From Staphylococcus cohnii subsp. cohnii (GTDB lineage Bacteria > Bacillota > Bacilli > Staphylococcales > Staphylococcaceae): a DNA stretch of 64,000 bases. Shown here piece by piece: positions 16,435-24,942 of the stretch. A program made the translations under genes and the position numbers. A model generated the notes under the pieces. The model did no database searches, was not told where the DNA came from, and saw only the letters and a program-made list of their open reading frames with translations. Positions within the stretch are counted from its first letter, which is position 1; each line of letters begins with the position of its first letter. Where the stretch lies: positions 56,071-120,070 of the forward strand of contig NZ_PPQC01000024.1 of assembly GCF_002902365.1 (NCBI RefSeq). Reading direction: 5' to 3'.

Positions 16435-17400
16435 TTAAAGTGCATCATTGTTTTCCTGTGCTTTTCGATAAAAATAATTAGCAACAATAATATCTACTAT
16501 GGCTACACCCACAGATTTAAAAACGGTAATTTCATCATCACTTTCACGTCCAGCTAAATGAGAGCCGACGATTTCACCTAATTCTCCATATAAATCTTTT
16601 TCTTCAAATAAACCTTCATCCATAGGGGTAATTAAATCCCCTGTTTCTTCTAATGCCGCTTCCGATGCTTCTACAACTACTTTATCGGCATTGGCTATTG
16701 CGTGTGAAGGTAACTCTTGCATGTCTGGTTTAAAAGATCCCACAGCATTCACATGCACCCCAGCATCCAACGGTTTATTAAAAACGGGTTGCGTGGCATT
16801 GGTTGCTGTGACAATAACATCGGCATTAGATATAGCATCATCAACATTTTCCATCACTGTCACATCAACGGATTGATATTGATGTTGTACTGTTTCTGCA
16901 AATGTCACAGCTTTACGATATGTTCTGTTATAAAGTTGAATACGCTTGATATCTCTAACAGCTAGTACAGCCTCAATTAATCCCTGTGCTTGGTCACCTG
17001 TACCTATGACACATAATGTTTCTGCATTTTCACGAGCAAGGTATTTTGTAGCTACACCAGAAATTGCGCCTGTACGAATCTTGGTTAAGTATGAACCTTC
17101 TAATACAGCTAATGTTTCACCGGTTTCATAATCTGATAATATAACAGATCCGACGATTGTATTTTTACCTACCTTTGTATTGTTAGGTGCAACTGTTACT
17201 GTTTTAAGACCCACAACCTTCAATTCATCAGATAAGGCCGGCATAACCAGATAACGATTATCTTCATTAAAAGGAAGTACATAACGTAAAGGAGTATCCG
17301 TCTTCCCTTCAGAATAGGCCTGTAAAGATTCTGCGACCGCTTCAACGACTTCTTCCATGTTTAATAATTCTGCTTGTTCATGTGCATCAATAAATTGCAT
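16435..17400 (-). CDS. ornithine cyclodeaminase / mu-crystallin family protein
   Basis: The 321-aa protein has the family layout: substrate domain with LVMPALSDEL and VGLKTVTVAPNN, then the Rossmann motif CVIGTGDQAQGLIEAV (near residue 133), ADVIVTATNATQPVF and VNAVGSFKPDMQELP. The family includes ornithine cyclodeaminase (ornithine to proline), alanine dehydrogenase and ketimine reductases; substrate cannot be told from sequence alone. Start ATG 17400 follows AGAGGTGGCTT. It is 9 bases after the stop of a small membrane protein gene and probably co-transcribed with it. Confidence 0.82.
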   Translation of the reverse strand: MQFIDAHEQAELLNMEEVVEAVAESLQAYSEGKTDTPLRYVLPFNEDNRYLVMPALSDELKVVGLKTVTVAPNNTKVGKNTIVGSVILSDYETGETLAVLEGSYLTKIRTGAISGVATKYLARENAETLCVIGTGDQAQGLIEAVLAVRDIKRIQLYNRTYRKAVTFAETVQHQYQSVDVTVMENVDDAISNADVIVTATNATQPVFNKPLDAGVHVNAVGSFKPDMQELPSHAIANADKVVVEASEAALEETGDLITPMDEGLFEEKDLYGELGEIVGSHLAGRESDDEITVFKSVGVAIVDIIVANYFYRKAQENNDAL

Positions 17401-17409
17401 AAGCCACCT

Positions 17410-17820
17410 CTATTCTTCTACATTTTCTGACTCTAAAATGTTACTCTTCTTTTCCATTTTAATTTCAAATAGGATTAATCCTATAAATCCAACGACAAGT
17501 AAAGGAATGATAATCCAAGCCATATGATTATCGACATACACAGACACACAATATATCGCTAATAATAGCGCTATGGTCGTTATATTTTTAATAAACAACA
17601 ACCAATGATCCTTTTTCACACTAAACCATGTTTGTTGCTGATTATCTTCTATTTTAATATGATATAGCGTAAACTTTAAGTGTGTAATCAACCTATAAAT
17701 AAATGCTAAAATACCCATTAGCAACAATATTTTATGAAATATTCCATCAGGAACCACATCTGCAGCCGCTGCAAATATAATAGCAATAACAAAACTTTTC
17801 AGTTCTGCATTTTGCTTCAT
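17410..17820 (-). CDS. small integral membrane protein of unknown function
   Basis: I do not recognise the family. The 136-aa product has four predicted membrane spans (about residues 7-22, 28-45, 73-93 and 97-116) separated by a polar loop with IEDNQQQTWFSVKKDH, and an acidic tail ENVEE. Start ATG 17820 follows GGGGATTGAT. It precedes the cyclodeaminase by 9 bases, so the two are probably one transcript. Nothing visible assigns a function. Confidence 0.65.
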   Translation of the reverse strand: MKQNAELKSFVIAIIFAAAADVVPDGIFHKILLLMGILAFIYRLITHLKFTLYHIKIEDNQQQTWFSVKKDHWLLFIKNITTIALLLAIYCVSVYVDNHMAWIIIPLLVVGFIGLILFEIKMEKKSNILESENVEE

Positions 17821-17966
17821 ATCAATCCCCGCACCTTTGTAATCAATTCAAGCTATATTGTTACAATAACATACTTAAGCCGAATTTTAAGTTTGGTTAA
17901 AGATTAATTTTTAAAAACAACAAATGGCCTACCAAAGAATACATCATATGACATCTCGAAAAACAC

Positions 17967-18617
17967 CTAATGATTCAAACAATTTTCAAAATAAGCAGCT
18001 GTATACTTTTGTACTTGCTCAAGTGTGGCACCTTCTTGAAGTTCAACCAATTTCATAACTTTATCTTCAAATTTAAAAACAGCTAAATCTGTGATTAACG
18101 TGTTAACAACACCTGCGCCAGTTAATGGCAAATCACATTTTGCTTTTATTTTAGATTCACCGTGCTTATTCATATGATCCATGATAACGACAACTTTCTG
18201 AGCACCAACCACTAAATCCATAGCGCCGCCCATACCTTTTACAAGCTTGCCTGGTATCATATAATTTGCTAAATCTCCTGTTTCCGAAACTTCCATGCCT
18301 CCAAGAATTGCTAAATCAATGTGTCCCCCGCGTATCATGGCAAATGACTCTGCGTTGTCAAAATAGGATGCGCCTTTAGCAGCAGTAACTGTTTCTTTAC
18401 CTGCATTAATTAAGTCAGGATCGACCTCATCTTCAGTAGGATATGGACCAATACCAAGCAAACCATTTTCAGATTGGAAAAAGACATTTTCCACATGATC
18501 ATTGAGCTCATTTGCTACGAGCGTTGGCATACCAATACCTAAATTAATCACCATATCACTTTGAATTTCTTGTGCTGCACGTTGAATAATCTTCTTACGC
18601 TGTGTTTTTTTATCCAT
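17967..18617 (-). CDS. scoB: 3-oxoacid CoA-transferase subunit B
   Basis: The 216-aa beta subunit of succinyl-CoA/acetate:3-ketoacid CoA-transferase. It has MVINLGIGMPTLVAN, the catalytic glutamate in SENGLLGIGPYP (near residue 50), and GGHIDLAILGGMEVSETGDLANYMIPGKLVKGMGGAMDLV. It moves CoA between acetoacetate or short acyl groups and succinate or acetate in the cytoplasm. It starts one base after the subunit A stop, so the pair is translated together. Confidence 0.9.
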   Translation of the reverse strand: MDKKTQRKKIIQRAAQEIQSDMVINLGIGMPTLVANELNDHVENVFFQSENGLLGIGPYPTEDEVDPDLINAGKETVTAAKGASYFDNAESFAMIRGGHIDLAILGGMEVSETGDLANYMIPGKLVKGMGGAMDLVVGAQKVVVIMDHMNKHGESKIKAKCDLPLTGAGVVNTLITDLAVFKFEDKVMKLVELQEGATLEQVQKYTAAYFENCLNH

Positions 18618-18618
18618 G

Positions 18619-19314
18619 TTATGCCTCCTTCACTGTACGTTTTTCTATACGTTTTTCAAAATGTTTGCCTAGATAGATATAATCCACATATACACCTGAT
18701 AGGTGTACATCATCTGGATCAATTTCACCTAATTCAACAATTTCTTCTACTTCAACGACAGTAGTCTTAGCAGCCATAGCACATAAAGGGTTAAAATTAC
18801 GCGCTGTTTTTTCAAATACTAAATTACCAAATGTATCCGCTTTTTGAGCTTTCACAATACCAAAATCACCTGTAATGGCACGTTCCATAATGTACGTTTC
18901 ACCGTCAAATTCACGTGCTTCTTTACCTTCAGCGATTAAAGTACCCACACCTGTTTTTGTGTAAAATGCTGGAATACCCGCACCTCCTGCACGTAGTTTT
19001 TCAGCCAAAGTACCTTGAGGTGTTAGTGTTACATCTAACTCACCATTAATCAGTTGTTGCTCAAATATTTTATTTTCACCTACATACGAGCTGACCATTT
19101 TATCTATTTGTTTTTTCTCAAGTAAGCGACCCAATCCAAAATCATCTACACCACAGTTATTACTCACTACGGTTAATCCTTTTGTACCTTTTGTACGAAT
19201 TGCTTCAATGGCATGCTCTGGTATCCCGCATAGTCCAAAACCACCGGCGAGCACTGTCATGCCATCATCTAAATGCTCAAACGCTGTATGTATATCTTGA
19301 ATGACCTTTGACAT
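18619..19314 (-). CDS. scoA: 3-oxoacid CoA-transferase subunit A
   Basis: The 231-aa alpha subunit has the family N-terminus [19 protein letters not shown] (GGFGxCGxP), then [31 protein letters not shown] and [10 protein letters not shown]. With ScoB it forms the CoA-transferase. Start ATG 19314 follows AAATGAGGTTATAAC. No thiolase or beta-hydroxybutyrate dehydrogenase is adjacent, so the pathway partner is elsewhere in the genome. Confidence 0.9.
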   Translation of the reverse strand: MSKVIQDIHTAFEHLDDGMTVLAGGFGLCGIPEHAIEAIRTKGTKGLTVVSNNCGVDDFGLGRLLEKKQIDKMVSSYVGENKIFEQQLINGELDVTLTPQGTLAEKLRAGGAGIPAFYTKTGVGTLIAEGKEAREFDGETYIMERAITGDFGIVKAQKADTFGNLVFEKTARNFNPLCAMAAKTTVVEVEEIVELGEIDPDDVHLSGVYVDYIYLGKHFEKRIEKRTVKEA

Positions 19315-19467
19315 GTTATAACCTCATTTCTTTTTATAAAATTAATACCTAGTATCAAAAACAATTATACTTGAAATTTTTTGCGAAGTCTTTTATTTCA
19401 TGTTGGCGTTTTCATGAATAACTATAAAGTCTTATCTTACTTTTAAAATTAATTTCATTAAAATTAT

Positions 19468-19503
19468 AAAAAAGCAAGTTTCAAATATGAAACTTGCTTT
19501 TTT
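19468..19503 (-). terminator. terminator of the XcbB/CpsF-transferase operon
   Basis: Perfect 16-bp arms run from AAAAAAGCAAGTTTCA (19468-19483) to TGAAACTTGCTTTTTT (19488-19503), with loop AATA, two bases beyond the stop of the upstream minus-strand gene. A T-rich tract follows. Confidence 0.88.
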
Positions 19504-19505
19504 AG

Positions 19506-20468
19506 TTAATCGAATTTTTTATTTAGTAACATTTTATTTAGTAACATCAACTGTTCAGGAACACTATTTCTAGAAACATCAGGATGATTTACAATCATAT
19601 TGTCTTTCATACGTATTTTATTTATTAGATTTTCTTCTATTCTATTTGTTTGATCATAATATAATTTTACATTTTCACAACAAATAATGTGTTTTTCAAA
19701 ATGATTACTATCTTTTAAATTTGTATTAATTACCGGTACTAAATCTTCCTGTCTTAAACCTTTCATAAACCTTCTATCATTTTGTTCTAGTGCCCCACCA
19801 ATATTTACTATTGGATCAACAGCTAAAGTTTTCAAATCAAGCGCTGCTCCATGATAAAGTGCACCTGTTCCACCTTTAGATCCTCCATAAAGAACAACAT
19901 TTTCTTTTTTTATATCCAATTTTTTAATTAAATTTAAAATTGAAAGTTGGATATCTTTTTCATAATCAGGATAGTTAGATGTACTGATATAGTGTGATCC
20001 ATGTGACACATTTAGATCCATTATTCTCATTGTATATACATTTTTAACCAGATTTCTTTCTATTCCATTAAAAAACTTTGGGAACATTCTCTTAGGCATT
20101 AACGAACTATCATAATCACTTAAATTTGGCATACAAGTAAATATTACTAAAAGTTTTTTAGGAACTTCATTATTTACTTTTCTATCTATAGGTTTATCTA
20201 AAGTATAAAAAATTTCATTGAATTTTATTAAATCTTTTCTCTGAAATAATTCCTCAGCATGTGATCTTTTATAAAATTTTGATATTGTACCTTGATGAAA
20301 ATATAAAATATAATCGTTTTTTAATAATTCCTTGTACTTTGCATGTATTTCATTATTTTTTCTTGCCATTTCTATATAATTAAATTTACTTTCTGTATCA
20401 ATTAATATTCTTTTCTCTCCATTAAAGATTATTTTTTCATTTAATTTGTATATATAACCATTACTCAT
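19506..20468 (-). CDS. XcbB/CpsF-type polysaccharide biosynthesis protein (alpha/beta-hydrolase fold)
   Basis: The 320-aa product resembles the XcbB/CpsF family found in capsule loci. It has a nucleophile elbow VVLYGGSKGGTGALYHGA (GxSxGG, near residue 196), preceded by MRIMDLNVSHGSHYIST, and an acid/histidine region near the C-terminus (MIVNHPDVS). The fold suggests an ester- or transfer-type hydrolase; its reaction in capsule synthesis is not settled as far as I know. It lies 25 bases downstream of a glycosyltransferase/CDP-glycerol transferase fusion. The DNA is clearly more AT-rich than the flanking genes, suggesting transfer. Confidence 0.7.
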   Translation of the reverse strand: MSNGYIYKLNEKIIFNGEKRILIDTESKFNYIEMARKNNEIHAKYKELLKNDYILYFHQGTISKFYKRSHAEELFQRKDLIKFNEIFYTLDKPIDRKVNNEVPKKLLVIFTCMPNLSDYDSSLMPKRMFPKFFNGIERNLVKNVYTMRIMDLNVSHGSHYISTSNYPDYEKDIQLSILNLIKKLDIKKENVVLYGGSKGGTGALYHGAALDLKTLAVDPIVNIGGALEQNDRRFMKGLRQEDLVPVINTNLKDSNHFEKHIICCENVKLYYDQTNRIEENLINKIRMKDNMIVNHPDVSRNSVPEQLMLLNKMLLNKKFD

Positions 20469-20493
20469 AAGTTCAATTCCTTTTATTTAATTT

Positions 20494-22833
20494 TTACTTA
20501 TAAAATATTTCTTCCAATATTTTATAAGTACTATCATCACTGTCTAAATTCATTAATCTATTAATTAATTTAGAGTAATCAATCTTTTTAATGTTTTTTA
20601 TCTGTAAAGCTAATTTATACTCATTTAATGATGCAATCGGAAAATCACCTAATTCAAATATATTGAAATAAAAACCAACACTATTGTTATAATCTTCTGT
20701 GTCTTCCTGCAATAACAATATTGGTTTATTTAAATGTGCAAAATCAAAAATTGTTGATGAATAATCAGTAATCATAATGTCTGAAAGAATATATAATTCT
20801 TGTATATCTACAAATTCATTATAAAAGCAATGTATTCTAGGATCTAAATTATTATATTGAGGCCTTAATGAGCTTTCATTTGGATGTAGCTTTACTATAA
20901 TCTCATATTCATTTGGTAAGTAGGCTAATAATTGCTTTAAATCAATACTAGTCACTTGACTACGTTTGTGCTTTCGCCAAGTAGGACAGTATAAAATATA
21001 TTTTTTATTCGAATCTTGCATGAATAGGTATTTTCTTTGTAACCTTCTCCATTCTTCATCTGTTTGAAATTTTAGTAAATATTCATTTTTAGGAGCGCCA
21101 TATTCCAATATTTTCAATTCGTTATTATCGTGTAATTGAAATGCAGAACTTAACAGCATACTATTTACATTTGAAGATGTAATTAGATAATCCCATTTAT
21201 ACATTCTTGGTTTAAATTGTGATAACTGATAATTTCTTTCTTTTTCATCACCCAAATCACTAACCATTTTTTTCAGAGGAAAACCATGCCATGTTTGAAT
21301 AAACACTTGATCTTCATGTTTATATACTCTATCCCATGAGTTACCATTTATAAATATATATTTAGACATTCTAAATTTTTCTATATAATCTCTACTTCCA
21401 AATCTGACCGGCTTAAATCCATGATTTCTAATTTCTATATCTACAAGTGAATTAGTAGAACTTACAAAAATTTCTTTATCTTTATAGTTGTTTTTAATGC
21501 CTAAAGCTAAGTACTTTGGGTCACCGCTAAAATTATTACCATGGAATGATTCAATGAATACTTTGTTTTCTTGAGGAATGATTTCGTTTAGCTTTTGTTT
21601 ATACAAAGTCGTTTCTTTTCGTTTATAACGTTCTTTTAATTTGTTATTCAAATACTTATTTGAAAAAATTTTGTTTAAAATAGGTAAAGCTTTCATTTTT
21701 TTAAATTGTTCTTTTTTCTTATTTAATTTTTTTAATTCATTCTTTTCTCTTAATTTAAGCACAAATTTTTCCCCATATTTATTTTTGAAGAAAAATTCTT
21801 TCGACATATTTTTACTGTTGGTAATATTTTTAAAATTATTAACGTAATCATTGCTATAATTTGAATTTAGAAATGTGGCTTTTAATTTCTGAACATCTTC
21901 TTCTCGAGCTGTCTTGGTATATTTACTGTCTAATAATGAAGTGATTAACAAGCTATCTTTTCGAATGTTCTTTTCTAGAAATTCAATACCATTATACTGT
22001 GAATATACTTCCTCTAAAACATTATCATCACCAGGATAAATAAGTGCTCTATTCCCTCTAGCTAATGTTTCTAATATTGAATAGCCTAACGTTTCATATG
22101 GCGAAGATGAAATGTATATATAATTAAGTGGTTCTTTTTCATTAATATGAACATTATTTTGCAAACTATAATATTTAACTAAATTTTTATACAATAGTTC
22201 TGACGGACCGTAGCCTATTATATACAGTTGTATATCATTTCTACTCGTGTTTTTTACTATATAGTTTATTAATTTTATTACATAAGAAATATCTTTAATA
22301 TTATCTTCAAACCTTGCTTTTATTAAAAGGTTTCTCTTTGTATTTATAGGATTTTTCTTGAGATCAATATGTTCAGCATTTACATACTGGGAAAACACTG
22401 AGTTATATTTGTATTTCTCTATAAATTTTTCTTTTATAGTATCAGTACTTACTCTTATACTATCAATGTATTCTAAACCTAAATCAAGTGAGTCATCTAT
22501 ATATTCTAATGGGCCATGAATTTCACCAATTATTTTAATCTTTTTATTTTTTTGCTTAATCTCTTTGGCATAAATAAATAATTCTTCTCTAGTGATAATT
22601 AGTAAATCTCCTGTTGCGATTTTAATAAAATCATCAAATTTATAAAACTGAACATTACTACTATTTATACCTTCATGTATAATTAAACGAGTAATATCAT
22701 CACTTTCAAAATCTAATATATTAAAGTAATTCACATTATTACCATTCTTCAAAAATGATTTCATTAAATTTATGTTGCTTCTTGATGTGCCTCCTTTTGC
22801 AAAGATATTGTATCCCAATATATTAATATTCAT
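20494..22833 (-). CDS. bifunctional family 4 glycosyltransferase (N) / CDP-glycerol glycerophosphotransferase (C)
   Basis: The 779-aa fusion has a GT-B glycosyltransferase first (about 1-330; GGTSRSNINLMKSF, and EX7E in SSPYETLGYSILETL), then a Lys-rich linker (about 350-400, KKLNKKKEQFKK), then a TagF-like transferase (about 410-779; FIQTWHGFPLKKM, LYCPTWRKHKR, VKLHPNESSLRPQ, IMITDYSSTIFDF). It probably elongates or caps a glycerol-phosphate-containing glycan at the cytoplasmic membrane face. Domain order is opposite to the gene at 12518-15010, and the N-terminal GT domains are not close. AT-rich composition differs from the neighbours. It is transcribed with the CpsF-type gene. Confidence 0.83.
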   Translation of the reverse strand: MNINILGYNIFAKGGTSRSNINLMKSFLKNGNNVNYFNILDFESDDITRLIIHEGINSSNVQFYKFDDFIKIATGDLLIITREELFIYAKEIKQKNKKIKIIGEIHGPLEYIDDSLDLGLEYIDSIRVSTDTIKEKFIEKYKYNSVFSQYVNAEHIDLKKNPINTKRNLLIKARFEDNIKDISYVIKLINYIVKNTSRNDIQLYIIGYGPSELLYKNLVKYYSLQNNVHINEKEPLNYIYISSSPYETLGYSILETLARGNRALIYPGDDNVLEEVYSQYNGIEFLEKNIRKDSLLITSLLDSKYTKTAREEDVQKLKATFLNSNYSNDYVNNFKNITNSKNMSKEFFFKNKYGEKFVLKLREKNELKKLNKKKEQFKKMKALPILNKIFSNKYLNNKLKERYKRKETTLYKQKLNEIIPQENKVFIESFHGNNFSGDPKYLALGIKNNYKDKEIFVSSTNSLVDIEIRNHGFKPVRFGSRDYIEKFRMSKYIFINGNSWDRVYKHEDQVFIQTWHGFPLKKMVSDLGDEKERNYQLSQFKPRMYKWDYLITSSNVNSMLLSSAFQLHDNNELKILEYGAPKNEYLLKFQTDEEWRRLQRKYLFMQDSNKKYILYCPTWRKHKRSQVTSIDLKQLLAYLPNEYEIIVKLHPNESSLRPQYNNLDPRIHCFYNEFVDIQELYILSDIMITDYSSTIFDFAHLNKPILLLQEDTEDYNNSVGFYFNIFELGDFPIASLNEYKLALQIKNIKKIDYSKLINRLMNLDSDDSTYKILEEIFYK

Positions 22834-23003
22834 TTTCTCACCTTTCGTTCCCTAATCTTTTTACTTTTAAAAATTCCCTAAATTTAATAAAAGTTATTTT
22901 CGAAATAAACTAAACTCTGCTAATTATACATTATTATTTTATTTATATCTATGTTATATTACATTTCTGAATTAGTTTTTCCTCTTTTTAAATATTTTAA
23001 GCA

Positions 23004-23039
23004 TAAAAAAAGTTGCCAATTTCTTACTTGGCAACTTTT
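23004..23039 (-). terminator. terminator of the GNAT genes
   Basis: AAAAGTTGCCAA (23008-23019) pairs with TTGGCAACTTTT (23028-23039). On the minus strand the stem is followed by a T-run (plus strand ATAAAAAAAG). It is 15 bases past the stop. Confidence 0.82.
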
Positions 23040-23054
23040 AATAATTATATTTTT

Positions 23055-23561
23055 TTATGCGATTTCTATCTGGAAGCGACGGACAATTGTGCCATCATCT
23101 AATGTTGAAGCTTCTATTTCTTCTCCGCCATTGTGTAAGATGGCAGCTGCAGAGGCTTCATTATCTTTTTCACAGGTAATCAACGCTTCTTGTACACCAA
23201 TGCGTGATAAATAATCTAATGACTTTTTCAAGATTTTGTTTCCAAAGCCTTTACCCCGGTAGCTCTTACGAACACCGTAGCCAACATGGCCGCCAATGAT
23301 TTTTAGCTTTTCATTCAAATTATGGCGAATATTGGCAGCACCAATAATCTTATCATCGTCAATTAAAAACAATGTCGTATTATCTACTGTTTCATCATTA
23401 GATTTGTTGTCTGCTAATGCATGTACAATTTCTTCAAAATTATTGTATTTGGTAATATTCGTAATCTCAGGCACTACCTTTTCATCGTGATCTATCCATT
23501 CTTTCATATAATCACAATATAATGTTTCGTCAGCCATTGTTAACTCTCTAAATTCAACCAT
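23055..23561 (-). CDS. GNAT-family N-acetyltransferase
   Basis: The 168-aa product has the GNAT acetyl-CoA motif A, GGHVGYGVRKSYRGKGFGNKILKKSL (R/Q-x-x-G-x-G/A as RGKGFG, near residue 103), and motif B ALITCEKDNEASAAAILHNGGEE. It follows another GNAT gene by 24 bases on the same strand and shares its terminator. The acceptor is unknown; similar proteins are often annotated as ribosomal or small-molecule acetyltransferases. Start ATG 23561 follows AAGGAGTGTCAAC. Confidence 0.8.
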   Translation of the reverse strand: MVEFRELTMADETLYCDYMKEWIDHDEKVVPEITNITKYNNFEEIVHALADNKSNDETVDNTTLFLIDDDKIIGAANIRHNLNEKLKIIGGHVGYGVRKSYRGKGFGNKILKKSLDYLSRIGVQEALITCEKDNEASAAAILHNGGEEIEASTLDDGTIVRRFQIEIA

Positions 23562-23585
23562 GTTGACACTCCTTCCTTTTATTTA

Positions 23586-24155
23586 CTATCCCATTGGTTC
23601 GTCATGTGTATTGAGATAATACACGTAGTTGTCAGTCCATTGACCTTGTTCGAAAATAAATCCTTTTCGAATACATTCAAACTCAAAGCCTAATTTTTCA
23701 ATTAACCGAATAGAAGGTTGATTATCCAAATTGATATGTGCTTCTATTCTATGAAACTTTAATGTTTCTCTCGTTTGTTTCACAAGTTCTGTTAAAGCTT
23801 CATAAGCATAGCCTTGATACCAGTATTGATTATGGATAAAATAACCGATTTCAGCCCATTGAAATTGGTCTCGGCTTAAATTTTTAATGTTAAGCATGCC
23901 AAGGTGACGTCCTGTTTTATCAAAGATGCCGAATATATACAAATCATCATCTTTAATGGCTTGTTGATGCTTTGAAACCATTGCTGCAAACCATAGTTCT
24001 GTGGCATCTGACATATCAACTTGGCCTTTATCATGCTTGTATTGCGCAGGATGACGATTAACAAATCCTGACAACCATGACTCATAATCATTTTCTTCTA
24101 ACGGTCTAATGATAAGCCGTTGTGTAGTGAATTGCAACCATAAATTATTTTTCAT
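23586..24155 (-). CDS. GNAT-family N-acetyltransferase (RimJ/RimL type)
   Basis: The 189-aa protein has the RimL-like opening TTQRLIIRPLEENDYESW, the core WAEIGYFIHNQYWYQGYAYEAL (QGYAYE in place of the usual Q/R-x-x-G-x-G/A), and FHRIEAHINLDNQPSIRLIEKLGFE, typical of alanine N-acetyltransferase-like enzymes that modify ribosomal protein N-termini or small metabolites. It is the first gene of a two-GNAT unit. Substrate cannot be assigned. Start ATG 24155 follows AAGGGGTTTTTGA. Confidence 0.8.
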   Translation of the reverse strand: MKNNLWLQFTTQRLIIRPLEENDYESWLSGFVNRHPAQYKHDKGQVDMSDATELWFAAMVSKHQQAIKDDDLYIFGIFDKTGRHLGMLNIKNLSRDQFQWAEIGYFIHNQYWYQGYAYEALTELVKQTRETLKFHRIEAHINLDNQPSIRLIEKLGFEFECIRKGFIFEQGQWTDNYVYYLNTHDEPMG

Positions 24156-24263
24156 TCAAAAACCCCTTAACATAAGGCGTCAGCACCCAAAACTATAACA
24201 TCATTTGGTATAAAATCAACCTTTTACTTTATTAAAAATATGAACTGATTCTAATGATGATTT

Positions 24264-24758
24264 TCACTCTTTATTTAGGTCATTCAAGATCATCGTGAGA
24301 ATATCATGTTGTGTCATCGTTTCAGGAATCAATTTTTCATTTTCTACATTTAATGTATCTTTTTCAACAAACCAGCTTGCAAGTTTTTCTGCACTAAAAT
24401 CCGTATATGCTTTTGTGTGATGTCTTCTCACAGTTTCTGCATAAGGTAAGTCAAAATAATAAATATAACTTTTAATATGAGCATTTGAAATAATGCTCTG
24501 TAACATATTACCATATTTTTCCTTATTGAAAATACCTTCTAAAATAACATATTTACAATGCGCTATGCCATATGCTGTAATGTCTTTGATTAGCTCAATT
24601 GATAAATTCCCTGGGCTATCAGAAACATTTAACATATGGCGTCTTATTTCGTCTTGACCCACGCACATGACACCATTGCCTAACATGTTTTGTAATTTAT
24701 GGGCAATGGTCGTTTTGCCACTGCCAGAGTTTCCTCTTAATAATATCAGTTTTGTCAT
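24264..24758 (-). CDS. P-loop nucleotide kinase (zeta-toxin/AAA_33-like)
   Basis: The 164-aa protein begins MTKLILLRGNSGSGKTTIAHKLQ, with Walker A GNSGSGKTT, then VGQDEIRRHMLNVSD and VILEGIF as Walker B-like, and a lid with RRHHTKA. This is the layout of small ATP-dependent kinases such as zeta toxins, chloramphenicol phosphotransferase-like and nucleoside kinases. I chose ATG 24758 for AGGTGA at 4-base spacing; the frame is open 6 codons further up without a ribosome binding site. No antitoxin neighbour is seen, so a toxin role is unlikely. Substrate is unknown. Confidence 0.75.
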   Translation of the reverse strand: MTKLILLRGNSGSGKTTIAHKLQNMLGNGVMCVGQDEIRRHMLNVSDSPGNLSIELIKDITAYGIAHCKYVILEGIFNKEKYGNMLQSIISNAHIKSYIYYFDLPYAETVRRHHTKAYTDFSAEKLASWFVEKDTLNVENEKLIPETMTQHDILTMILNDLNKE

Positions 24759-24845
24759 TGTATCACCTAGATCCAAGAAAAATTGTAATTTATGTATATG
24801 CTTTCCTAAGTGTTAAACCTATACCCTATTAATATGATTAAAATC

Positions 24846-24896
24846 AAAAAAGCTAGACAACCCATGTCCATACAATTAGGACATAAGCAGTCTAGC
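24846..24896 (-). terminator. terminator of kbl
   Basis: On the minus strand GCTAGAC...TGTCC...GGACA...GTCTAGC forms a two-part stem separated by an internal loop, followed by TTTTTTGATTT. It is 46 bases past the kbl stop. Confidence 0.83.
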
Positions 24897-24942
24897 AGTT
24901 TGTTGCTTTATTTATATTCGTTTTATATTTAGCTAGTTCGCG

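Noticed and set aside
24264..24758. Zeta-type toxin of a toxin-antitoxin pair
   Set aside because: P-loop kinase features are present, but no small antitoxin gene is adjacent and the neighbours are metabolic genes.
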